Assembly (NCBI GenBank): GCA_031290715.1
Contig: JAITNA010000145.1
Location: 1-7,667, forward strand
Source of the DNA: Eubacteriales Family XIII. Incertae Sedis bacterium
Lineage (GTDB): Bacteria > Bacillota > Clostridia > Peptostreptococcales > Anaerovoracaceae
DNA length: 7,667 nt
Direction of reading: 5' to 3'
Under the pieces are notes generated by a model. It was not told where the DNA came from and did no database searches. It saw only the letters and a list, made by a program, of their open reading frames with translations. This document shows positions 1 through 6,007 of this stretch, piece after piece. The position numbers were made by a program, and so were the translations under genes. The first letter of the stretch is position 1. Each line of letters begins with the position of its first letter.

Positions 1-130
1 GCGCGGTATTGCGGTACAGGATGGGTCATTCATACCGTCCGCGGCCAAAACTATGAGAGCCGAAAAGGATTCGGGAGAGCGCGCGGGTCAGAAAGCGCAT
101 ACCGGGATCGGAGTAGGCAGGGAGGTTCTA
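1..130 (+). other. 5' leader upstream of rplM
   Basis: No gene is recognisable here. Two frames are open through the stretch. One runs in frame into rplM and has an ATG at 53, but no ribosome binding site precedes that ATG and the residues do not match L13. The other stays open to about 159 and its translation matches nothing I know. A small hairpin is visible at 60-74 (CCGAA, loop AAGGA, TTCGG). Bacillota often carry an autoregulatory RNA leader before rplM, so this could be part of one, but I cannot match it to the known L13 leader by eye. No convincing promoter is seen; the promoter may lie upstream of the window. Confidence 0.35.
121..125 (+). promoter_or_regulatory. Ribosome binding site deciding the rplM start
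   Basis: GGAGG lies 5 bases before the ATG at 131, and nothing comparable lies before the in-frame ATG at 53. This supports the 142-residue L13 over a 168-residue version. Confidence 0.8.
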
Positions 131-559
131 ATGAGCAGTTTTATCGCGAAACCTCATGAAGTTGAACACAAATGGTATGTCATCGACGCGGAGGGGAAGA
201 CCCTCGGCCGGCTTGCCAGCGAGATCGCTTCAATTTTGAGAGGTAAGAAAAAGCCCATCTACACGCCCCATGTTGACACCGGCGACTATGTGATCGTCGT
301 CAACGCGGAGAAGGTGGGAGTTACGGGCAAGAAGAGGAAAGAAAAAATCTACAAAAGGCATACGGGCTATCCGGGCGGCCTTCGTGAGATCACGTTTGAG
401 AAGCTTCTGGCCAGAAATCCCGAAGAGATCATCCGTCACGCGGTCAAGGGCATGATGCCGAACGGCAGACTTGGCAGACAGATGTACAAGAAGCTGAAAG
501 TATACGCCGGGCCTGTGCATGAACATCAAGCGCAGAAGCCGGAAGTCTGGGATTTTTAG
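131..559 (+). CDS. rplM: 50S ribosomal protein L13
   Basis: This encodes L13, a 142-residue protein of the large ribosomal subunit that binds 23S rRNA early in assembly. The length is typical of the family. Visible family signatures are HKWYVIDAEGKTLGRLAS near the N terminus, the HVDTGDYVIVVNAEKV segment, YKRHTGYPGGL in the middle, the HAVKGMMPNGRLGRQM segment, and the C-terminal HEHQAQKPEVWDF. The start at 131 is preferred because of the GGAGG at 121-125 and because L13 proteins begin at this point; the extra 26 residues available from the ATG at 53 look like translated leader. The gene is followed after 13 bases by rpsI, the usual conserved bacterial pair, and the two are surely cotranscribed. 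The closest resemblance by eye is to Bacillota L13. Nothing in the coding sequence is unusual. Confidence 0.97.
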   Translation: MSSFIAKPHEVEHKWYVIDAEGKTLGRLASEIASILRGKKKPIYTPHVDTGDYVIVVNAEKVGVTGKKRKEKIYKRHTGYPGGLREITFEKLLARNPEEIIRHAVKGMMPNGRLGRQMYKKLKVYAGPVHEHQAQKPEVWDF

Positions 560-572
560 GAGGGTCCATTAG

Positions 573-971
573 ATGGCAGCGAAGAATCAATATCCCGCAA
601 CGGGAAGAAGAAAGTCGTCGGTCGCTAGGGTCAGGCTGATTCCGGGCAAGGGCGATATCGTGATCAACAAAAAGACGCTTGACGAGTATTTCGGTATGGA
701 ACTCTTGAAGCGCGAGGTCATCCGGCCTTTCACCGTCACGGACACCGAGAGCAAGTTTGACGTGATCGCGACGGTTTCCGGCGGCGGTACGACGGGGCAG
801 GCCGGCGCGTTACGGCACGGAATCAGCAGGGCGCTTTGCCTTGTGGACGAGGAAAATTATCGGCCGCTTCTGAAGGAAGTGGGCTTCCTCACGAGGGACC
901 CGCGTATGAAAGAGCGGAAGAAGTACGGGCTCAAAAAGGCGCGTAGGGCGAGCCAGTTCTCGAAACGTTAG
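573..971 (+). CDS. rpsI: 30S ribosomal protein S9
   Basis: This encodes S9, a 132-residue small-subunit protein whose C-terminal tail reaches towards the P-site tRNA in the ribosome. Signatures seen are the N-terminal YPATGRRKSSVARVRLIPG, the central GGGTTGQAGALRHGISRAL, and the very conserved tail LTRDPRMKERKKYGLKKARR ending in QFSKR. The final Lys-Arg is the expected terminus, so the gene is intact. AGGAGGG overlapping and just following the rplM stop (558-564) gives the ribosome binding site. It sits between rplM (13-base gap) and htpG (10-base gap); the first neighbour is the universal partner, the second is unusual. Confidence 0.97.
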   Translation: MAAKNQYPATGRRKSSVARVRLIPGKGDIVINKKTLDEYFGMELLKREVIRPFTVTDTESKFDVIATVSGGGTTGQAGALRHGISRALCLVDEENYRPLLKEVGFLTRDPRMKERKKYGLKKARRASQFSKR

Positions 972-981
972 AGGTCGCAAG

Positions 982-2946
982 ATGGCAAAGAAACAATTCA
1001 AGGCGGAGTCGAAGCGGCTGCTCGACCTGATGATTCATTCGATCTATACGCACAAGGAGATTTTCCTGCGCGAGTTGATCAGCAACGCGAGCGACGCGAT
1101 CGACAAGCTCTATTACAAGGGGCTGACGGAGAAGATCAGCGGCATTTCAAAGAACGATTTTTCGATTCGGATCGCGGTCGACAAGGACGCGCGGCTGCTG
1201 TCGATTTCGGATAACGGGATCGGGATGGCGAAAGAGGATATGGAGTCCAACCTCGGAACGATCGCGCGCAGCGGCTCGTTATTATTCAAAAATGAGGAAG
1301 CCGGCGCCGGCGAAACGGACAAGGAGAAAAAGGCCGCGGAGAAGGCGGCGAAAAACATCGATATCATCGGGCAGTTCGGCGTGGGGTTTTACAGCGCGTT
1401 CATGGTGGCGGACGATATCAAGGTGACTTCGCGGGCGTTCGGCGCGGATACGGCCTGGGAATGGGCGTCGCAGGGCGCCGAGGGCTATACGATCCGGGAA
1501 ACGGTCAAGGACGAGGTCGGGACGGAGGTCGCGCTGACGATCAAGGTGGATACGGACGAGGAGAAGTATGAGGATTTCCTGAATGTGTACCGTATCAGGT
1601 CCCTGATCAAGCGTTATTCGGACTATATCCGCTATCCGATCAAGATGGATATTGAAAAGACGCGGACTTTGGAAGCGCCGGAGGGCGCGGACGGGGAGGG
1701 CGCCGAACCGAAATACGAAACCTATATAGAAGAAGAAACCCTCAATTCCATGGTGCCGCTTTGGAAACGTCCGAAGAGCAAAATCACGGAGGAAGAATAC
1801 GCGGATTTCTACAAGGACAAGTTCGCGGATTTTGAGGACCCTTTGCAGGTCATTCACTCGGGGGTCGAGGGGGTGGTCAGCTATGACGCGCTTCTCTTCA
1901 TTCCGGCCCGCGCACCCTACAATTATTATACAAAAGATTTTGAAAAGGGACTGCAGCTTTATTCGAGCGGCGTGATGATCATGGACAAAGCGGCGGATTT
2001 GCTTCCGGACTATTTCGGCTTCGTCAAGGGCGTCGTGGATTCGCAGGATTTGTCGCTGAATATTTCCCGCGAGATGCTGCAGCACGACCGGCAGCTTCGG
2101 GCGATCGAGCAGCGCGTGGAGAAGAAGATCAAATCCGAATTGGAGTCTATGCTCGCGAGTGACCGGGAGAAGTACGAGAAGTTTTTTGACGCTTTCGGCT
2201 TGCAGCTCAAGTTTGGGCTCTATGACAATTTCGGGGCGGCGAAGGATACGCTGAAGGATTTGGTTTTGTATACCTCGTCCTCGGAGAAGAAGCTTGTGAC
2301 ATTCGGCGAATATGCGGCGCGGATGGTCGAGGGGCAAAAATACATTTATTACGCGACGGGCGAGAGCATCGAGAAGATCGACAAAATGCCGCAGACGGAG
2401 CTGCTCAAGGATAAGGGCTGCGAAATCCTCTACGGGACGGAGCAGGTCGACGAGTTCGCGCTGAAGATGATGATGGCGTATGACGGCAAGGAGTTCAAAT
2501 CCGTGTCGGACAGCGATCTGGGCATTGAGGAGAGCGAGGAAGAAAAGAAGAAGGCGGAGGAGCAGGCCGAGAACTACGCGGATTTGCTGGCCGCGGTCAA
2601 GGAAGCGTTAGACGGGAAGGTCAGCGATGTGCGGCTGTCCAAGAGGCTCAAGTCACACCCGGTCGTCCTCGTGAGCGCGGGCGGGATATCGCTTGAGATG
2701 GAGAAGGTGCTGCGGCAGATGCCGGGGGCCGAGAACGAGCAGGTGAAAGCCGAGCGCATTCTGGAGATCAACGCGAACCACGCGATTCTTTCGGCGCTCG
2801 GGAAGGCGTTTGAAGCGGACAAGGAGTCCGTGAAAGGCTATGCGGGCATTCTTTACGATCAGGCGCTGCTCATGGAAGGGTTGCCGATCGAGGACCCGGT
2901 GGCGTTTTCAAACGCGGTGTGCGGCTTGATCGAAAAGACGGTATAG
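982..2946 (+). CDS. htpG: Molecular chaperone HtpG (bacterial Hsp90)
   Basis: This encodes the cytosolic ATP-dependent Hsp90 homodimer that remodels client proteins. The 654 residues are slightly longer than the roughly 625 of E. coli HtpG. The N-terminal GHKL ATPase domain shows the N-box ELISNASDAIDK (31-42; catalytic Glu31, Mg-binding Asn35), the ATP-contacting SDNGIGM (76-82, Asp77) and the lid glycine motif GQFGVGFYSAFMV (130-142). The lid contains an extra charged Lys/Glu/Ala stretch at about 104-124. The middle domain has LNISREMLQ with Arg363, the equivalent of the catalytic-loop arginine. An acidic Glu/Lys-rich linker (about 512-535) precedes the dimerisation domain, which includes LSKRLKSHPVVLVS. 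There is no MEEVD tail, as expected in bacteria. A modest GAGG at 971-974, overlapping the rpsI stop, is the only ribosome binding site. The 10-base spacing and lack of a promoter suggest cotranscription with rplM-rpsI; a terminator follows. Confidence 0.97.
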   Translation: MAKKQFKAESKRLLDLMIHSIYTHKEIFLRELISNASDAIDKLYYKGLTEKISGISKNDFSIRIAVDKDARLLSISDNGIGMAKEDMESNLGTIARSGSLLFKNEEAGAGETDKEKKAAEKAAKNIDIIGQFGVGFYSAFMVADDIKVTSRAFGADTAWEWASQGAEGYTIRETVKDEVGTEVALTIKVDTDEEKYEDFLNVYRIRSLIKRYSDYIRYPIKMDIEKTRTLEAPEGADGEGAEPKYETYIEEETLNSMVPLWKRPKSKITEEEYADFYKDKFADFEDPLQVIHSGVEGVVSYDALLFIPARAPYNYYTKDFEKGLQLYSSGVMIMDKAADLLPDYFGFVKGVVDSQDLSLNISREMLQHDRQLRAIEQRVEKKIKSELESMLASDREKYEKFFDAFGLQLKFGLYDNFGAAKDTLKDLVLYTSSSEKKLVTFGEYAARMVEGQKYIYYATGESIEKIDKMPQTELLKDKGCEILYGTEQVDEFALKMMMAYDGKEFKSVSDSDLGIEESEEEKKKAEEQAENYADLLAAVKEALDGKVSDVRLSKRLKSHPVVLVSAGGISLEMEKVLRQMPGAENEQVKAERILEINANHAILSALGKAFEADKESVKGYAGILYDQALLMEGLPIEDPVAFSNAVCGLIEKTV

Positions 2947-2974
2947 GTGTCAATTGGTATTTACTGATCACTGG

Positions 2975-3002
2975 ATTCTCGGGACGCTTCGCGCCCAAGA
3001 AT
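2975..3002. repeat. Imperfect intergenic palindrome after htpG
   Basis: ATTCT at 2975-2979 pairs with AGAAT at 2998-3002, GGG 2981-2983 with CCC 2994-2996, and CGC 2985-2987 with GCG 2991-2993 around a TTC loop, leaving one mismatch and one bulge. The element sits between the htpG stop and the intrinsic terminator and has no T tail of its own. The style (TGGATTCT ... AGAATGACA) resembles dispersed intergenic palindromes found in many bacterial genomes, but only one copy is in this window, so repeat status is inference. It could also be a 3' stabilising hairpin. Confidence 0.35.
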
Positions 3003-3011
3003 GACATAAGC

Positions 3012-3043
3012 GGGGCGGAATTTTTTCCGCCCCTTTTAATTTT
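3012..3043 (+). terminator. Intrinsic terminator of the rplM-rpsI-htpG unit
   Basis: A perfect 9-bp stem (GGGGCGGAA at 3012-3020 with TTCCGCCCC at 3025-3033) closes on a TTTT loop and is followed directly by TTTTAATTTT (3034-3043). The upstream side has no A tract, so it works for + strand transcription only. It separates the ribosomal/chaperone unit from the oxidoreductase cassette. Confidence 0.93.
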
Positions 3044-3055
3044 CCCCACTCTTTC

Positions 3056-3083
3056 TTTCAATTTCATTGACATCAAATTGAAA
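3056..3083. promoter_or_regulatory. Operator candidate: 9-bp inverted repeat bracketing the -35 box
   Basis: TTTCAATTT (3056-3064) and AAATTGAAA (3075-3083) are exact reverse complements, separated by 10 bases; the two bases AT and AT inside the spacer extend the symmetry. The -35 hexamer TTGACA (3067-3072) lies between the arms. A dimeric regulator bound here would compete directly with RNA polymerase, so repression is the simplest reading. The regulator family cannot be assigned from the site and no regulator gene is in the window. Confidence 0.55.
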
Positions 3084-3095
3084 TGGTAATAAACT
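3067..3095 (+). promoter_or_regulatory. Sigma-70-type promoter for the oxidoreductase cassette
   Basis: The -35 box TTGACA (3067-3072) is a perfect consensus. TAAACT (3090-3095), 17 bases downstream, matches four of six consensus -10 positions, and the region between is AT-rich compared with the surrounding genes. Transcription would start near 3102, giving a leader of about 110 bases. An alternative -10 of TAATAA (3087-3092) would need a short 14-base spacer and is less likely. Confidence 0.6.
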
Positions 3096-3101
3096 GAATG
3101 C

Positions 3102-3172
3102 ATTCGGTAAAACGATCGTCGGAAAGCCGAATTTTTGTTGGGAGCCGTCGTTCATGACGCGGCGGTATTTTT
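3102..3172 (+). promoter_or_regulatory. Structured leader with two hairpin/T-run units
   Basis: ATTCGG (3102-3107) can pair with CCGAAT (3127-3132), or instead TCGG (3119-3122) with CCGA (3127-3130); either way the stem is followed by a T run (3132-3136). A second stem pairs CCGTCG (3145-3150) with CGGCGG (3160-3165), with one G-U pair, and is followed by TATTTTT (3166-3172). Each unit looks like a weak intrinsic terminator placed before the first gene, which would allow attenuation. An 8-base palindrome ACGATCGT (3112-3119) lies in the first loop. No riboswitch class or leader peptide was recognised. Confidence 0.35.
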
Positions 3173-3213
3173 CCTGCATCTAATCGTTTCAGTAGTGAAG
3201 GGAGGAGAAGTCT

Positions 3214-4680
3214 ATGGCAACGAAGGATAGTCTGCAGACTATACTCGGCAAGGCGAATGTGATCGACGACCCCGCTGTTCTCGCGGCATACGCGGAGAAT
3301 AAGAGTTTCGATTTGCATTTCAAGCCCTGGTTTGTCGTAAAACCAAAGAACGCAGAGAAGATCGAGGAGTTGGTGAAATGGGCCAACGAAACGGAAACCC
3401 CGCTCGTACCGGTCAGTTCTACAGGGCCGAAGCTGAGGGGCGACAGTGTGCCGAGCGTCCCCGGCGCGGTGGTTGCGGACCTTTCGGGATTGAAGAAAAT
3501 CCTGAATGTCAACAGGCAGCAGCGGATGGTCGTGGTGGAGCCGGGCGTCACGTACGGGCAGCTGAACGCGGAGCTCGGCAAGCAAAACATGACCATTGCG
3601 GGCAGTCTGAAACCCAAGGCCGGGCAGTCGGTGCTGACCGATGTCCTTGAAGCGGTACCGAGATTGAATCCGATGATTCAATGGTCGTTCTTTGACCCGC
3701 TCCGCTGCGTGGAGGTCACCTGGGGAGATGGTACGCGGATGTTCACGGGCGAAGCCGCCGGCGGTCCGCTTGACCTCAAAACACAGTGGGGCAAGCAACA
3801 GTGGCAGGTCCAGTATATGGGGCCGTGGATGCTCGATTATTATCGGCTCCTTACACAGGCGCAGGGCAGTATGGGGATTGTGACCTGGGCGTCGCTGAAG
3901 ACGGCGGTCAAGCCGGTGATCCAACAGCTCTATCTGGCGGAAGCCGACGACCTTACCGAACTTCAGGATTTTGTCTACAAAGCGATGTGGACGCGGTTTC
4001 CGGACGAGGTGTTCATCCTCAACGGGAGCCAGCTTGCGAACCTTGTCGGGAAGTCGTCCTCGGAAATCGAGAAGCTCAAGGAGGTGCTGCCCGCTTGGGT
4101 GGCGGCGGTCAGCGCGGCCGGCCGGGAGCTCGTCCCCGAGGTGCGTTTTGAGGCCAGGTCCAAGGACCTCATCGATATCGCGCAGGGCTTCGGGCTCGAC
4201 CTCCGCGAGGGCATTTCAAATCTCAGCGGGCGGCAGCTTTACGAAGAAGCCACGGGCCTGAGCGAGGGTACGTACTGGAAAGATACCTACGCGGGCGATC
4301 ATCAAAACGTTTTCTTCCTCACGCAGCTCGACAAGACGGATATTTTCCTGCGGGCCGTCCGGGAGATCGCGGAGGAGCTCGGCTACCCGACAGAGGATAT
4401 CGGCGTTTACATTCAGCCGAAGCATTTGGGCAGCAGTTATCATATGGAATTCACTTTCCCGTACGATCCGGACAGCGCAAAGCAGGAAGCGCGCGTGAAG
4501 GAGCTTACCGACGCGGTCAGCATCGCGGTTTCCGATCTCGGCGGATATTTCTCGCGGCCTTACGGCAAGTGGGCGGGCATCCAGCTCAACAAGGATGCGC
4601 AGTCGCTGCTTGCGCTGAAACGGCTGCAGGGAATCTTTGATCCGAACGACGTCATGAACCCGGGCAAGTTGGCTATTTAG
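3214..4680 (+). CDS. FAD-linked oxidase-type oxidoreductase, first flavoprotein of the cassette
   Basis: This is a 488-residue soluble flavoprotein of the PCMH/VAO type (FAD_binding_4 domain, as in GlcD, GlcE and D-lactate dehydrogenases), with no signal peptide or membrane segment. The FAD domain is visible at about 40-230: PLVPVSSTGPKLRG at 63-76 for the pyrophosphate loop, VVADLSGLKKIL (86-97), VEPGVTYGQL (108-117) and GSMGIVTWASLK (218-229, the GTLGIIT-like motif). The C terminus carries the family ending IFDPNDVMNPGKL. The classical GGN-x-x-TNAGG segment is not apparent; an aromatic, Trp-rich stretch (157-225) follows instead. GGAGGAG at 3201-3207 sets the start. It is the first gene after the promoter and is 18 bases from the CCG iron-sulfur gene, so it probably oxidises a substrate and hands electrons to that protein. 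By family the substrate is likely a 2-hydroxy acid, but this is not shown by the sequence. Confidence 0.85.
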   Translation: MATKDSLQTILGKANVIDDPAVLAAYAENKSFDLHFKPWFVVKPKNAEKIEELVKWANETETPLVPVSSTGPKLRGDSVPSVPGAVVADLSGLKKILNVNRQQRMVVVEPGVTYGQLNAELGKQNMTIAGSLKPKAGQSVLTDVLEAVPRLNPMIQWSFFDPLRCVEVTWGDGTRMFTGEAAGGPLDLKTQWGKQQWQVQYMGPWMLDYYRLLTQAQGSMGIVTWASLKTAVKPVIQQLYLAEADDLTELQDFVYKAMWTRFPDEVFILNGSQLANLVGKSSSEIEKLKEVLPAWVAAVSAAGRELVPEVRFEARSKDLIDIAQGFGLDLREGISNLSGRQLYEEATGLSEGTYWKDTYAGDHQNVFFLTQLDKTDIFLRAVREIAEELGYPTEDIGVYIQPKHLGSSYHMEFTFPYDPDSAKQEARVKELTDAVSIAVSDLGGYFSRPYGKWAGIQLNKDAQSLLALKRLQGIFDPNDVMNPGKLAI

Positions 4681-4698
4681 CGGAAAGGAGGAAGAAAA

Positions 4699-5991
4699 AT
4701 GAGTTATGAAGTCACATTGGAAGATTTCAGACCGATGCAGGAGCGCTGCTCCAATTGCCTTGGCTGCAAATTTGTGCCTTTTGAAAAGATCAAGAGCAAC
4801 CGTTTCGGCAGAAACTGCCCGAGCGTATGGTATTACAACTTCAATACCTATTCCGCGAGAGGGCGCTTTCAACTCGGGCAGACGCTTCAGGACGGCCTTG
4901 TCCCTTGGGATAGCGAGCGGTCGCTTGAAGCGATTTTCAACTGTCAGGCTTGCGGCGCCTGTGAGATCGGCTGCAAGGCCACAAGGTTCAATCTCGAACC
5001 GCTGGCGCATAATATCGCGCTGAAGGAGCGCGCGGTAGAAAAGGGCCTTGCCCCCGCGGAGTTGACGGCGGCCGCCGCACAGCTCGCGAAACAAAAGACG
5101 ATGCTGCCCGGCGCGAAAAAAGCGGATCGCGCGGCTTGGGCCGACGGCCTTAAATTGAAGGATCTCTCCGCGAAAGAAACCGCGGAGTACGCGTTCTTCC
5201 CCGGCTGCCGGTACGCCTATGATCCCGCGCTGCAAAAGAAGGCCAAGAGCTATGTCAAGGTCCTTCAAAAGGCCGGCGTCGACCTCGGTTTTCTCGGCAA
5301 GGCCGATATGTGCTGCGGCGGCAGAGCCAAGCAGATGGGGTTCAAAGAAGCGTTTGAAACGGAAGCCGAACTCAACGCGAAGGCTTGGAAGAAGGCCGGC
5401 GTGAAAAAAATTGTCACGCCTTGTTCCGATTGTTACCATGCCCTCAAGCGTCAGTACGCGTTCCTCGGCATTGAGGTGGAAGTCGTCCATGTTACAGAGT
5501 TGATTGCGGACCTCATCAAATCGAAGAAACTCAAGTTCAAGAAGCCCTTGGACATCGCGGTCACCTATCATGACCCCTGCCATCTGGGGCGGCTTGGCGA
5601 GCCGTTTGAACCGTGGGACGGAAAAGAGGTCAAGGTGCTCAATCAGGTCCATACTTGGGAGCCCGCGCGCCCGCGTTACGCGGGGACCTACGGGGTCTAT
5701 GACGCGCCGAGGGAAATCCTTGCGGCGATACCCGGCGTGCGCCTGATCGAGATGGAGCGTGTCCGCGAAAACAGTTGGTGCTGCGGCGCCGGGGGCGGGT
5801 GTTCGGTACTCAGTCCCGAATACAGTGAGGAAATTGCGTCCGAACGCGTCACAGAAGCGCAAGCGACAGGCGCGGAGGCCATTGTGACGGCCTGCCCCTG
5901 GTGTGAACTCAATCTGGACGGCGTTCCGTCGGAGAATGGCACGACGATGAAAGTGGTTGATATTATCGATCTCGTCGCCAAGGCATTGTAA
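4699..5991 (+). CDS. CCG-domain iron-sulfur protein (GlcF/HdrB-D-like electron-transfer subunit)
   Basis: This 430-residue protein should carry electrons between the two flavoproteins and an acceptor. The N-terminal half holds two cysteine motifs: C17-x2-C20-x2-C23 with the probable fourth ligand C40-Pro after 16 further residues, and a compact C82-x2-C85-x2-C88-x3-C92 typical of a [4Fe-4S] cluster. The C-terminal half has two CCG domains: PGC170, C205-C206-G-G and C242-x2-C245; then DPC294-H, C361-C362-G and C399-x2-C402. CCG domains bind noncubane [4Fe-4S] clusters in heterodisulfide reductase HdrB and occur in GlcF and LutA. No membrane helix is seen, so it is cytosolic or peripherally bound. 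AAAGGAGG (4684-4691) is the ribosome binding site, and the region before the ATG is almost identical to that before the third gene. Exact partner and acceptor are unknown. Confidence 0.88.
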   Translation: MSYEVTLEDFRPMQERCSNCLGCKFVPFEKIKSNRFGRNCPSVWYYNFNTYSARGRFQLGQTLQDGLVPWDSERSLEAIFNCQACGACEIGCKATRFNLEPLAHNIALKERAVEKGLAPAELTAAAAQLAKQKTMLPGAKKADRAAWADGLKLKDLSAKETAEYAFFPGCRYAYDPALQKKAKSYVKVLQKAGVDLGFLGKADMCCGGRAKQMGFKEAFETEAELNAKAWKKAGVKKIVTPCSDCYHALKRQYAFLGIEVEVVHVTELIADLIKSKKLKFKKPLDIAVTYHDPCHLGRLGEPFEPWDGKEVKVLNQVHTWEPARPRYAGTYGVYDAPREILAAIPGVRLIEMERVRENSWCCGAGGGCSVLSPEYSEEIASERVTEAQATGAEAIVTACPWCELNLDGVPSENGTTMKVVDIIDLVAKAL

Positions 5992-6007
5992 GAAAGGAGG
6001 AAGAGAA

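Noticed and set aside
53..130. N-terminal extension of L13 from the ATG at 53
   Set aside because: No ribosome binding site precedes it, the extra residues do not match L13, and GGAGG lies 5 bases before the ATG at 131, which gives the normal family length.
1..159. Frame open from the window edge to a TGA near 157, as a possible 3' end of an upstream gene such as truA
   Set aside because: The translation resembles no known C terminus, overlaps the rplM start, and an open frame of this length is expected by chance in GC-rich DNA.
1282..2337. Open frame of 351 codons on the - strand within htpG
   Set aside because: It is fully antisense to unmistakable HtpG coding sequence and has an Arg/Ile/His-rich, domain-free product.
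3073..3924. Open frame of 283 codons on the - strand crossing the promoter region
   Set aside because: It overlaps the first flavoprotein and its regulatory region, shows no recognisable domain, and ends inside the promoter.
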